The translations under genes and the position numbers were made by a program. DNA of 64,000 bases from Apteryx mantelli. Lineage: Eukaryota > Chordata > Aves > Apterygiformes > Apterygidae. The notes under the pieces are model-generated. The model saw only the letters and a list, made by a program, of their open reading frames with translations, searched no databases and had not been told where the DNA came from. The DNA lies in NCBI RefSeq assembly GCF_036417845.1, contig NC_089982.1, forward strand, positions 67,407,684-67,471,683, read 5' to 3'. Of the stretch, positions 1 to 12,706 are shown piece after piece; the stretch's first letter is position 1, and each line of letters starts with the position of its first letter.

Positions 1-301
1 CTATGCCTTTTCTTTCATGGCAGTAGTTTAAGATGCTATTTTAGTGTAAGGGGGCACGTTCAGCCTGTGCTTTGTGATAGCCACTTTGCACAAGCCTTGA
101 AAGTGGCATAAGCAGCCTTCAAAGCAACCGGTGGAGATTTCTCCTAGATGGACCCAGAAAAGAATCTGTCCTTCAAATTTAGCTGAGTAACTTCTAAAAA
201 AAATGTTCAGTGATCTGAAAACTTTGTCTAATCTTTCCTAGGATCTGGTTTGCTCTCAGAGCATACCCTTCCACAAATTACCTACCTAGCTTTATTCTGT
301 A

Positions 302-319
302 GTTGAAAATATTTTCAAC
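302..319. repeat. Perfect 18-bp palindrome
   Basis: The sequence GTTGAAAATATTTTCAAC equals its own reverse complement with no spacer. It is AT-rich and sits just before a short AT dinucleotide run. No protein binding is implied by the sequence alone. Confidence 0.7.
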
Positions 320-481
320 ATAAGGTATTCAACTCAACTGAAGAAATATATATATATATTAATAATGTTACTAATACCTAACCTTCATACTTGCCCCTAT
401 GCCTGCTATCCAGAAAAACAAAGAAGCAGGCTGCTCACAGCATAGAGTCTGTGATATATGGCTGCCTTGTTTGGACTCCAT

Positions 482-495
482 CCAGCAGAGGGTGG
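482..495 (+). promoter_or_regulatory. CTCF-like motif
   Basis: The site CCAGCAGAGGGTGG fits the CTCF core pattern CCASYAGRKGGCRS at every position except one (T in place of the usual C at position 12). Single motif matches are common by chance in 64 kb, so occupancy is unproven. Confidence 0.3.
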
Positions 496-570
496 TGATA
501 GACATCTGCCCAAAATGCAATTAAATGTAATGTATTTGGAGAGACAAAATAATCCAATGGCACAGTTGTT

Positions 571-578
571 ATGCAAAT
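571..578 (+). promoter_or_regulatory. POU octamer motif
   Basis: ATGCAAAT is the exact consensus octamer bound by OCT/POU factors. It lies about 13 bp after a CCAAT box (554-558) and about 75 bp after the CTCF-like site, within the conserved-looking block. An isolated octamer is weak evidence for function. Confidence 0.25.
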
Positions 579-1261
579 AAAGTAGCTTTCTGACTTACCA
601 CCTCCAGAAAGGTTTTGCGTTAGAACCCAGGGTTGTTGTTTATTGTGGGATTTTTTTCCTAGCTAATCTGTTCTTAATTTGCAGGAATTTTGCAGGAAAA
701 AAAGAAAAGTTGTGAAATATTTTACCATACAACACAGACAACAATATATAGAAGTAATTAAGAGGCACATTTGAAGGGAAAACAGGGTCGCACCATTAGC
801 CCCTACTAAAATGCATTGGAGTTGATGAATTATTTTAATGGGACAGAATGACAAAAAAGGGACCATTTCACCTAAGCAGGGACAGCTGGTCGCTATGACA
901 AGGATACATTGCTGTCTTGTTGAGTCTGCCAGCCAGCAAGGCTGAAATAATAGCACGGGGAGAGGTGTGAACATTCCCCTTCACCTTAATTGAGAGCTAA
1001 TATGAAGCCTAATTATGAACACTTTGTATTAACTGCTTCATGTCTGAAGACAGACATCGGATTGACGCCCCTTCGTCATGTCCGAGGAAGGCCTGCTTGG
1101 ATTTTCTGGACAATTTTGCACACCCTGAAGCTGTGAGGCAGGCTGTGTCGAGCTCCCTCGAATCAGTAACTTTCCCTACTGGGGGCATTTGATCCTATAC
1201 CTGGGCAATGGGCGCTTTGGAGAAAATTGCAGTCTGGGGAACAAACGGCCCATTTTTCAAA

Positions 1262-1440
1262 AGCAGCATTTCTTCTTGGGGCGGAGGGGCGAAAAGCCCT
1301 CTGCGGGGCTTGCGGAGCCAGGCGGCAGCGTGCCGCGCGCAGCCCCCGGCGAGGCACCCGGCCGCGGCCGCCCTGCAGCCCCGGCGCCGGGCCCTCCTGC
1401 CTCGCCAGCCAGCCACGCAGGCACACGCTCTACGTATGGA
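1262..1440. other. Orphan CpG-rich mini-island 1
   Basis: About 180 bp of very GC-rich, CpG-dense sequence (NotI-like GCGGCCGC near 1,360, repeated CGCG, GGCGCC) stands out sharply from AT-rich flanks. Overlapping open frames on both strands reflect the shortage of stop codons in GC-rich DNA and match no family I know. It could be a distal regulatory CpG island or the promoter of an unannotated noncoding transcript. No TATA box, splice structure or poly(A) context decides between these. Confidence 0.4.
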
Positions 1441-1867
1441 GCCATCTGCCAGGATTCAAAGCACAACAGGTGGGATTAGAGGGCTTAGGCGACTAATTAC
1501 AGAATTTACTTTCATACAAAGTGTGTGTGTGTGAAAGAGAGGGGCATTAACTTAACTGAAGAAATCTCTGGCAGTTATTTGAAAGGTGGTTGTAAAATGA
1601 TTATTTAATCTTGCATCTCACCTGCTTCTGAGCACAAAAGTGCTTAAATTTGAAAACAGCAGCTCAGGGGGGCCTGGGGGACTCAGGAAACTGAGGAGGC
1701 TGCTGGGGCTTCATTTGTAAGTCACCCGGTCTTGGCTTGCGACGAATGTAAAGCACCTGCCATTTGCTGGCTCTGTGGACTGTGTTAAATCAGATTGGAA
1801 GCCACAGTCCAGTCTCCAAAGCATTAAGGACCTGATCTTGCTTCCCTTTAAAATAATGGCTCGAGCT

Positions 1868-2050
1868 GGAGGCTTCAGTGCCAGGCTGCAGATGCTCGGG
1901 GCTGCCTCTCACACCCATCCCGGCAGGCTTCGCAGGGGCAGCAAGGGCGAGCGGGCTCCAAGCCCGAGCTCCTGGGGCGCCCGCTGCAGGGGTGCAGCCC
2001 CACCACGGCACTGCCGCTTGCAGCAGCCTGTGGCCAGTTGCCTTCCGAGG
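1868..2050. other. Orphan CpG-rich mini-island 2
   Basis: A second GC-rich patch of about 180 bp, with scattered CpGs and PstI-like CTGCAG sites, starts about 430 bp after the first. The frames that span it are not recognisable proteins. Its closeness to the first patch suggests that both belong to one regulatory unit about 30 kb upstream of the DHX15 promoter. Confidence 0.35.
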
Positions 2051-5000
2051 TTATCGGCTACCTCCCACCAGTGTTAAGGAAAAATAACTACGTGGGAAGG
2101 GAAAAGAGGGAGGAGAAACAAGCTAAGAAGAACAGAAAACCCACGAGCATACACACAAAATCCACGCCAAACACAAAGCCCTCAGCCCTCCGATCAAAAC
2201 AACTTTGATCAGTGAATCTCTTCACAGAAGCACTTTATTTTGGTAGCTGCTTTCCGTGGTTTCTTTCCAAAGCTCAAATTCAGCTTTCTAGAGTAAGATG
2301 AAAAGCTAATTTTCTTGAAGTTTTACATATTTGTGTAAGCATGTCAGGTGAAATAAATGACATTGATATTCAGTGTGTATATAGGTGGCACCAGCTCCCA
2401 AAACTCTCTCTTTTTCATCTTACTGGAACATTAACTTATGCTCCTGAGGGCTATGCAGCATGCAGAGAGAGAGTACAAACTTAAAGATAATTTATCATAG
2501 CTCTCTCCTGGGTATCACTCTTCTTCCCTAAACTTTTCCATATCAGAAAAAAGAATAGAGGGAATTTACTTTTGCCTTAGCTGCCTCAAACTGCACCCAT
2601 TTAGGGTCTTACTCAAAACATGTTTGCACCCTTCACATTGACTTCTCAGCTGTGGTCTTGCATGCTCTCTCGGTAAATGGATGAGTTGGTGCCTTCCCAT
2701 AATAACTAGGCCATGGGAAGCTTAAGAACTGGTCTTTTGAATAGCTATAGTAACAGTAAAATATACCCAGAAGTGCAGTAAGGATGGGAGAGCAGGAGGG
2801 GAGGAAAAAAGGAACTTCATGGGAAAGTCGCTCATCTGGTTGGGGAGGAGAGGGCCAAGGAGCACCACTCTGCTCCCCGCTCCTAGGAACTACAAGCAAC
2901 AGCTCTGGCGGGCCACAGACTCTCTTTTTTATTACATGTTTGTACACTGACTAGTGTAACAGAGCTATTGCTAGACTCAAGGTGCTATCTGAACAGGCAC
3001 TACAATTAATAATAAAGTGTAAATCTAATGTTTAGTAACAATGCAGACTATATAGCACTGGCACCCAGTTATTCTTTTTTTCATATTAATATTGACAAAT
3101 GATCCTGCATGAATTATTTAAGCTTTATAATTTAGCTTTGAAATAGAGCTCATTTTTATAATTTACATTTCTCTGAAAGGAAAACTGATGCACAGAAAGG
3201 TTGCATGTTTTTTTTTCTTCCTGATCTACAGAGATTCTTTTCTGAGTTAAAAAAATAAAAATGTTCTGACTTCTGCATCACAATACCAAACTGCTTTTTC
3301 TGGTTTTGCACTGATGCGTTGGCTAATGTTACTGGTAGAGGTCAGCATTAGATATGTTTGGAGATGGCAGTTTTCATAGCTTTATGAAAAAAAAAAGTAT
3401 TTTGATGTTTAATATATGTTGCTGAATAGGGTTTTTTTTTTGTTGTTGGTCTTGCTTATTTGTACCTGATGTTAAAGGAAGGAGAGGAAGTAGCTGCAAA
3501 ATAGGTAAAAAGCAATGAATAAAAGGATGCTTAGCCCTTGAAGAGGCTTGATCTAGAGTGCAGCAATTCCCCTGAAGTATCATAATCTAGGTTTCATGTT
3601 TATTTGTCAGTAGCTATGTCTATAAGAGAAAGAGATGGAATTTGGCATAGGAGCACAGCATGCTGACTAGTTCAACCTGTAGTCTGACTTAGCACAACCT
3701 TTGTTATGTACCAGTGTTTGAGACGAGCTTCTCAGCCTTTGAGAAAAGGTGATCAATCATTGCAGAAGACATAGTGCAGTGAGACTTTCCAAATGTAACA
3801 ACAGCTTTTGATCCTGGTTGTTCTACACAATACATACATAATCCTTGTAATGATTTTGAAGGAAAACTGCTTTAGTCTGAGTTTTGTTGGAATGGAATGG
3901 ACTGGTTGTTTCTATATTCTTGAAACAAAGATGTTGTATCTGCTGCATAGGTTACCTAGATATGGAAACTCTAGATGATACATCAGAACTGTGTTATGCA
4001 GGGATAAATGAACCTAAGTAGAGAAAAAATGTCAATGGACATTTTTAAAAAAGTCAAAAATAGCTGAATGAAAAATCCAGTAGGATAATTCCAGAAATTG
4101 TAGCTCCATGGTCTACGGTTGGCATAGAATTGTTTGCACTGGAAACAAATATATATTGGTTTTGGATATTACTGTCACTGGCCAGAGTTGCAATATTTGT
4201 GAAGGCAACTACAAAATGGGCAACCTTGTGTGCATTGCCAGAAACCACTGGCAGTAAGAAACACTTAGCTGTAACTTGATCATTATGTGTTTAAACATTG
4301 ATCAGAAGAACATGATGACACTCATAAACATGAAGCACTCTCCTCTGAGACCAGGATAGCTGATGTTTCTTTTGAAGAGAATATTAACATGGTTAAACTA
4401 ATGTTTTAAATAAAAAGCTAAGGAATCTTTCCATTTCTGCATGCAGAGCTGTTGCCTGCAGGAGATGTTGTTCAACAGAAAGGTCATTACCAAGCAACCT
4501 GACTGTTTAAGCATGAAAATTAAAAATAAGGGGTTTGTAGATTCTTTTAAACACTAGAAGCAAGCACACAGAAAATACATCATTATGAAGTATCACATAA
4601 GCTAAAGCCTTTGCTGTGGCAGCAAAGTAAGCATAATATATATGCAGATTAATATGAAGAGGAAATGTAGTAGAAAAGTTTCTTTTGTTCCTTTTGAGTT
4701 GCTTTTATGCTTTATAAACCAGGGCAGACTTAAAAAATGAAGAGGATATACCTTCAGAGGTAAAAAGGGATTTGGATACTGAATCTCAGAATCAGAATGT
4801 CATGGGAGAGCCTAATGTCATGACAAGGAAGGACTGGGAAGAGCAATGCAGACGCTAGAACTCGTGAGATGTTTTGCAGCTCTACGGAGCTAAGCAGCCC
4901 AACTTGCAGACTGAGAACACAAGGTATCGTGTCACACAGTCCATACTTTTCTCTTAGGCAGAGGGAGATATAAAGAGGAACAACACTTCTGATGTTTGTA

Positions 5001-8000
5001 CTGAAATATGATGTTTCTGGTATAACACCTTGGCATATAGACTAGTTGTTTGGAGTTAGTATTAGCAATCTGACAGACTCAGAAATCCCTCTCCTTCTCT
5101 CATAAGCTCCTTCCACTGATATCTGCTGGTTATTTTATCAAAGGCTCACCACTGTTCCTGTTACTCCAACAGGGAGGAGCGGCTGCAGAACAGGAGCAGC
5201 CTACCACCATGCTAGTGACACAAATTTGGCACTTTGAAGAGATGGGGTCCAGCCAATCCATTTCCATTGCTCTTCCACAGCAATGCAGCATATTAAAAAG
5301 CAAAATAGAACAAGAAATGGCATAATTCTGTCATCTTCTGCTTCACCAAAGCCAGCTACCACCGAATGTGCCCTTTCTTGAATAGTTAGCATCAACCATA
5401 GCTAAACATGTCTGCCATACCTTAGACTTGTGAGCCTTCTCAGAAGGACAAATATTCAAAGTTTGCCTCCTTTTTCACATTCAAACTCTAAGTATGAGGC
5501 ACAATGTTTGAAAAAGTCACCACAAAAAAAGAAATCAGCTGCCAAGTGTTCTACTATATATAAAGAGCATCCACTGGCTCCCCCTAGTTTAAAGTCTCAT
5601 TTCTTGTCTATAGGTGTTTGGGAGGAGAAGACATTTCCACCTATTTGACTACTGTGAATGGAGGCACTGCAGCACTAGTCAGTGCAATTATTAACACATC
5701 CACTGCAACCACTTCAGCCCTCTAATATGGGTCTAACATGCTGTAGTGTAGAAAAGTAACAGTGTGTATTTTAAAACCATTTTTTTTAGTTGCAACTCAC
5801 ATTGTACAACAAGTTTACAATAATAAGATGCACACATGTTAGTGCACCTATGTAGATGCAGCAGGGTTATCAGGCAGGAGTGTGGAGAAAAGAAAGGGGT
5901 ACTAAAAAAAATCCATCAGGGACAGTGGTTGGATTTGTTTGTATCCATGGAGCTGGATTGTCTGGAACCTACATGCTGAATTAATCACTTAAGTCTGCTT
6001 TAACCATCACTACTTAAAGGTTGTTGATTTCCAGGGTAAACCTGGCATGAGCAAGAAACAGGTACTTAAGAAGGAAATAGATTTTACACCACATTCTTGC
6101 CCAAATATTTAACTGGCCTCTTCAGCCTTGCTGTCTGGCTTATTAGGAATCATTATGTTGGCCAAAGTAAGAAAGAGCCAAGCGTGTAACATCCTTCTGC
6201 AGCAGGCCAGGGTTGCAAACAAGGCAGTAGCCACTTGGCTCCATGGTTACCCTGATCTAGCAGATGAGGCTAGATGCTATTCTGCCGAGAATCCATCAGA
6301 GTTGCTGGCTTGCTAGATCACTTAAGGTTTTTTATTTAATTAATTAATTTTCATTAAGATAGGAATTATATGGGAACTATAACAGGAATATGCTTTTTTT
6401 TTTCTTTGTTCCCCTCTGTACTTCCTATAGCATCAACATAGTCTTAACAAGGATCTGACTGGAGCTTTTACAGATGGCTTTTGAGGATCAATATTCTTAA
6501 TACTATGAAGATTTGCTACGATAATAAACTGCAACCTTAGAAAATAAAACCAAGGACCTGAAATCTGAATGTATTCATCAGTATGCTCTCTTCCATTAAT
6601 GATAACAAGTGAGTTATATATGTATGTATATAGGGTTGTCTTTGAGAACTGTCTTGGGACAAGTTAAGTGCATATCAGCTACTGCTTAAAGTAAAAGTGG
6701 TCCATATATTATCAAGATGTAACAAAAGTACCAATCTATGTGTGCATCTCTAAAGCATCCTTGCTATAGATGCTGCTTTCTTATAGACATTTGACCTCCG
6801 GAGTGACAAGAATCCCCAGCATCTGAAATCTGACTTAGATTTTCTAAGTACAGGCAGCAGTTCAAAACTCCATGGAGACTGCTTAAATGTAGATAGAGAA
6901 GTGGGTACTGTGGACAACTGGCTCCAGAGGCAGTGTTTATATACGAAGGATAAGACCAAGTGCAATCTTTTTTTCCTTTAAAGGAAAGTAGGTTTGTCTC
7001 AGAAGCTTCCATTCACTATGTCTATCAACCTAAAATTCAGGGCATTTTACTCAAACCTGTGTATAGCTTGAAATCTTATAGGAATCAGTTAAGTCACTTC
7101 TCATCTGGAAGCCACTTAAAGATGTGTGAGGAGCCAGCATGAAATTCGATGGTGAGCTAACTAAAGAAACAATTACTCATCCCCTCTTATGTCAAAGGAT
7201 TCTGGTTCTCAAATCCTGCTCAAGTTCTCTGTGGTAACTAAAAGATTATCAACCCACTGACTGCCATACCTTCTGAGACAAGTTATCATTTTGCATCACA
7301 GAAATTAAAGAATAGGTAGTGTATTTGCTCCTTAGCCCCCATACCTTGAGCTCAGCATGAAGCAGTAGTCTGCTGCATTACCTAAAGCAGTGGTGGCTGA
7401 AATTAATATATCAGGCCATAAGCTGTGGCACTTAAGTACAGACACAAGGTCCATTCTGCCACCCCTGCTAATCTCTAATAGACAGGCAGGATGACTGCAG
7501 TAAGGTTTTCAGCTGCTGCACCTTGATTTCACAGGAATTGTAAACCAAAGCCCTGAACCTGAAGAAAACACAGAGGTTTAATTTGCTGTCATCTGAAATG
7601 TTGCATATAAAGGCTAGTACAGAAAGGCCTGACATGATGTCATTGTCATGTCAAATTCTCAGTGAAATAACAAAAGCAGTCAACCAGTCTGGAAGTCCAT
7701 AGGCTCAGCCTTGCTTTAAGATACAGTGAGACAATATATGCATCTGAGGGAAGGAAAAGTGATACAGGACTTTTTCCATGGCCCACAGAGAGTGCAGTCA
7801 ATACTCATTTACTCTGTTTTGTTCATAACAACTTAAGAGGGGACAGAAACACAATCCCCATGCGTCACAGGAAGAGGACAGCAACATAGCCCCTCCAGAA
7901 CTTCCTCCATAGTGGCACCATATTTGGCTCTTGGTAACGTTCTCATTTTTTTATGTTTCAGAAACCTGCCTCTGTGCCTCGTTTTTTCTTCTACATGACT

Positions 8001-9721
8001 TCCACCTGCAGGTCGGCCTGGATACTGCGCTTTGTGGCAAAACCAGCTGGAACAGCACGTAGGTCCTACTTTTCCAGCAGAAGGCTGGAAGAACTGTGGC
8101 TTATTTTGGTGAGTTCCCCGAAAGTCAGGAAATGCTGACAAGGGGGTCCATATCTGAGGCACAATCAATTCAGCGTATGAGAGAGGTACAACTATCAGCT
8201 TTGTATTCCCCACAGTGGGATTCATCCTCCTGTGGGCACAACATGATGTACTCGTGGTGGCTTTAGCCAGGTGGGTTTCAGAAGACAGTGAAGAACCTGA
8301 GAGGCTCACCATTTGCAGAGGTGGAAAATGTTTCTATGACTTCCTGAGCACTGTGCATTGGCTATTTCTTCTTAATGTCTACTGATAATCTCCTTCAGAC
8401 ATCAGATGAACTGGATAAGGACACAAAGTGTGTAGACAAAGAGCATCATTTAGATAATGTCCATGCTGCTCATTCTTAGTCCTCAGAGAGTCTTACCTAT
8501 AAAGTTTAACAGGATAGGAGAGGTTCTCTTTGCTGACCTATACTGTATAAAATAAAATATAGTTGCTAAAGTGGGAAGGCTGACTTTGCTATAAAGGTCC
8601 AAGCTTCTCTTCTCCCTTGTTTGATAAATGACTGTCATCAAAACTACTGTGCTCTCCTGGAGCAATTGGTCATTATTGGAATATCAAAAGTATTTATCAA
8701 AACTTTTGGTGCAGTGCTATTGATCTTCATTTGGGTTGGAAGGGTTTCCTTGCTGGATTTTGGAGAAGGAATCCATCAGTGGCACAGCCATCAAACAGAA
8801 GGCAGCAGGTATATTCATGTCAGAGAGATATATGACTATGCAGAAATTCAAAAAGGTGCCAACAAATGCAGCGCAGTAGCAGAGGTAGCTACTGTCATCT
8901 GGAAAAGCTGTTGTGATTTTGAGTAGGAAATGGGAAGAACAGTTAACCAGCCCACCTCCATTAAGAACTCCATGGCCTATCCTGAAATGTGCTCAGAGGA
9001 ATTTTAATTAAAGGATTTATACAGCTGTGGAATCCTCAAATCCTCTGAGTAATGTGCAATGGACTGAGACCTCCCTGGGAACAGCTCTTCAGTATTTGCA
9101 AAATTAAAAACCTACTGAGCAACTATTCCGAGTGATGGGACAAGATGTGTTTGATCCACCTGATTCAGAAATCTTAGCTTGCAGGATTCATAACCTGGAT
9201 CAATGTAATCTAAAATGCCTCTGTAGCTATTACAGCATTGTGCTCTTGAGCAATAGACTTGGTTGAGAAGACATCTCCATCTTGATCTTGTAAAATGCCT
9301 TTAGCACCAGTTAAAGGTTATCAGGGTTCAGAACACTTAAACTTATCTTCAAAGCTTTCTTGTGATCTAAATGGTTCATGTTTGGGCATAGTGCAGAAAC
9401 ACTCTTTGTATGTAAGTCACTGTTTCCATATATGGAAGAGGTTGACATTTACTCAGGAAAGGCAGCCTTATTCTTAGAGACACCAATTTTCCCTTGCTAT
9501 TTAGTAATTCAGATTCAAATAAATTGAATCTGTAGCTGAACTGGAATTACGGAAGTATCAGTGGGAATTGTATTTACAATTACCTTCCTTCCTTGGGAAA
9601 GTATTGCAACAACAAAGTATTATACACCAACTCATTTTGACCACTAAATGAGCAAACAAATTTTTCTTCTAATCAATCTGTGGGTTTTTTTCATTACTAC
9701 CTTTTCCTTTTCTTTCTTTTT
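2051..9721. other. Intergenic DNA without supported genes
   Basis: I see only AT-rich unique sequence here. Short open frames are frequent but none has a recognisable domain, plausible codon bias or a convincing exon structure. The longest, antisense 8312 to 7833 (159 codons from a true ATG), is about what chance allows in this much sequence. An imperfect hairpin spans 8992-9049. No tRNA, rRNA or intact transposon was recognised. Confidence 0.5.
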
Positions 9722-9850
9722 TGAGTTAAAAGGGGCCAATTTTTACTGTGTTTATAAAGGTATAAATTCAGGCTAATCCACTGAATTGGGTTACTCTGGA
9801 TTAACAGTGGTATAAATAAAAGCAGAACTTGGCACTGTGTCTCCAAATTA
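9722..9850. repeat. Ancient amniote interspersed repeat relic
   Basis: Phrases such as a 'gggccaattttt' block, then 'ggtataaattcagg', then 'gggttactctggatta' and 'cagtggtataaa' run in the same order as a repeat consensus I remember as abundant in turtle and crocodile genomes ('...ggtgtaaat...', '...gagttactc...gattta...'). The copy is strongly diverged. I cannot name the family with certainty, and the boundaries are approximate. Confidence 0.4.
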
Positions 9851-12673
9851 ATAAACCTAAATATTTTTTCAACTAGTGGAATGACTTGAATATGATCAAA
9901 CAGATTTTGCATTTAATCTGTGAAAGAAAAATGTGTTTGTCTGACCTGTAAAGCAAGTTATGCCAAATTTGATCATGAAACAATAACTAATTTTTAATCC
10001 ACTGAAAACAGCTGAAGTGGGAAATGCTGATATACTAGTGTAACTATGACTGTGGAAATGGAACTAATGTAATATCTAAAATTAATGGGTGTAATGAAAG
10101 AAAAAGAACCCACAGAGGCTGGTAATTCCTTAAAACCGTATGATTCTGAGCCTACTCTGTATGGGGAGAAATGAAAAAAAAGTCAGAAGCCACAGCATGT
10201 GGTAGAAGTCTTGCTGACATATGCAGAGTATTGTGTTGTGCCAGCATTGTTGTTAGAAGGGTCTGAGAGCAAGAACACTGCAAAGTAATGAACTTGGAGC
10301 ACTGTGAAAAAGAATTACATGTGTGGGCACATAAATGTGGCCAAGCCCAGATATGCATATTTCTATTGAAATTATCATAACAGCTGATTTAAAAAAATAG
10401 GCTCACAATGTTTTCCTGGTGACATGCTTCCCCTCCCCATTTGCTATACTTAAAAAAGAAAAAAAAAATCCAGTTGAGCAGATACATTTTTGACAGACAG
10501 TGCATGTGATGGAATGCTGACTCTGCATATCTCTGAAAATGGAAGTAATTGTACAGCAAAGTAAAACTTGATAAATGCAGAGAGAAATGTCTTCCACTGA
10601 GAGTGGTGTTTTGTTCTGTTTTTTTAAGCACCCTTTTAATGTTGTTAATAGATCTTCTTAAAAATAAATTATTTAAGGAGGCTTATCTTTAAAATGCTAT
10701 TAGAATTATGACTAGAAAACATATGAATCATTGCTGTTCTGTAGCACAATTAATTTTCATTGCTATGCTTGTGACCTACTTACATAGACCACAAACACTA
10801 ATCTCACTGGATAATTAAAAGAGTGTAAATATCATTTGTCCAGTCCCCAATGATTTGTTTTAGAAATCCAGCAAGCTCTCTACAGCAAACTTGCAGATAA
10901 GAAATCCTCATTTATGCATAGACTTTAATTATCATATACCACTAATGATTCTTAATACTTGGTTCCATATTTTACACTTAGAATAGAACAAAACTGTACT
11001 TAATATGCAATTAGATACTTTCACCCATGAATTTATTTTCTTAACTGTAGCATTCTGATGCAACAAGATGTGGATACATTGTACAAAACAGACAAATATA
11101 TTACAGTCTTATACTCTTGAATAAAATACTTTTAATTTTTTTTGATGTGAGCAAGGTTTTCTTTAAACATCTACTCGTGGCCTTCTGACTGCAGATGCAT
11201 ATTTCAGGTAGGGACCAAAAAAACCCCCACAGTTTCACAACCAAGAAAGGAAATCTTTGGCTAAAAGCCATCCCGATTCAGTGATAAAATAAAATTAGCA
11301 ATTAGAAATCGTACATATTAGTTGTATACATAATAAAGTACATTTGGGGTCATAGCAAATGCAAAGTGATGAAATAGATAGTTATACACATAGACTGAAT
11401 ATTAAATGCCCTGAAAATCAATAAAAGAAGCAAAAGACAAGGAAGAAAATCCTTGACTATCTTTTCTAAGAACAGTAAGTGACGCTTTTTAAAAACATAT
11501 TAGGAATGACAAAAATCCCAGCAATGTTATACGCTTGTAACTAGCTAAAGATAGTAAATTCATTAATAATGATGAGGAATGAGAAAGTATTATTTAAATA
11601 GTTTTGGTTTCTATTGGCAAGAAACAGGATAATGTATTGTATAGCTTGAAACACTTTCAAATCTACTAGTATACCATGAATATGTGTAATGATACTTACT
11701 TGGGATAGGTATATTAAATGGATGGATGAATACAGCTTTTGTCCTTAATAAAAATCTCTTTAAAAAATTGTTCCAAAGACAGACCTTGAGTCCTGCTGCA
11801 AGTTGGCTATTGAGTTATGTAAATACAAAATTATTTGGTCTTTGTTAAATATATGATAAATAGTTCCAGACGTTAAAACTCCATGGTAGTAATGCTAAAA
11901 CTGTGGGAAAGAAACAGTAAATGCCAGGAACTACTAAGTTAAGGGTGAAGCATGTGATGGCCGTCAATATGTGAACTCAACAGGGGGTGTTAAGACAGTT
12001 GTTTATGTGGTACCTTACTGTGCTTAGTTATCAGAAGGACATATGGTGTGTTTCACCCTTAACTGTTCATTTTCTTCATCTTCTTATAATTAGAGTCCAG
12101 GTACCAAGCAATATCAATGTGAGTACCTTATGTACTTAACCACATATGTGTGCTTCTCTTTGAATATCTGGAATCCAGATGTGCTTTCAGTGTGGAAATA
12201 AGACACTATTTAACTTTATCTATTTAAGTTGTGGGTTTCAAGGGCTACCTTATCTTTTAGTACAACTGGACAACATGAAAACCTTGAACAGAGAAATTGC
12301 TGAGAGCTGCTACCTACATCTCCTTTTCTTTCATGTTATCATTTGCTCCCCCAAATTCACACCAGTTTTCCGGTCCTCCCTGCTCCCTTTACTCATAGAT
12401 TAACTATGAGTGTTTGGAAATGAAGATAGCCACCATATGGTCTGGGGGTCACATATTGAGGTAGACAGGACATTTTGGACACTGAAAATTGTGCAGTCCC
12501 ATCTACAATGCAGCTGCATCCAACCTTGCACTGAAATACCTTAGAAAGTATCCAGATGTGCACAACGGTCAGGAAGAGTCATATAAGGTTCACCTGTTCC
12601 AAGAACTAATTTCCAGCTGTTCAAGCCTGGAAACCCCTGTAGAAGCTGTCAGTTGCTAGACTGCCTTCCTTAT

Positions 12674-12706
12674 AAAACAAAACAAAACAAAACAAAACAA
12701 AACAGA
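12674..12706 (+). repeat. (AAAAC)n microsatellite
   Basis: About six uninterrupted copies of the AAAAC pentamer occur in a row. This is a common simple repeat with no retroelement body recognised next to it. Confidence 0.9.

Larger units (their letters stand above)
1..1261. other. Upstream noncoding block, conserved-looking
   Basis: No reading frame here resembles a protein. The stretch from about 440 to 1,160 mixes AT-rich homeodomain-type cores (TAATTA/TAATT near 1,000-1,015), a POU octamer, a CCAAT box near 554-558 and a CTCF-like site. It shows no simple repeats or recognisable transposon sequence. That texture is typical of vertebrate conserved noncoding elements, but conservation itself cannot be seen from one sequence. 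An 18-bp perfect palindrome (302-319) and a short AT run (346-359) lie at its left end. Confidence 0.35.

Noticed and set aside
1163..1534. Several 69-108 codon frames in CpG mini-island 1
   Set aside because: Multiple frames on both strands are open at once, as expected for GC-rich DNA. None has a recognisable product or splice context.
8621..8926. 101-codon plus-strand frame as a small gene
   Set aside because: Composition and sequence resemble no protein family, and no splice or promoter signals support it.
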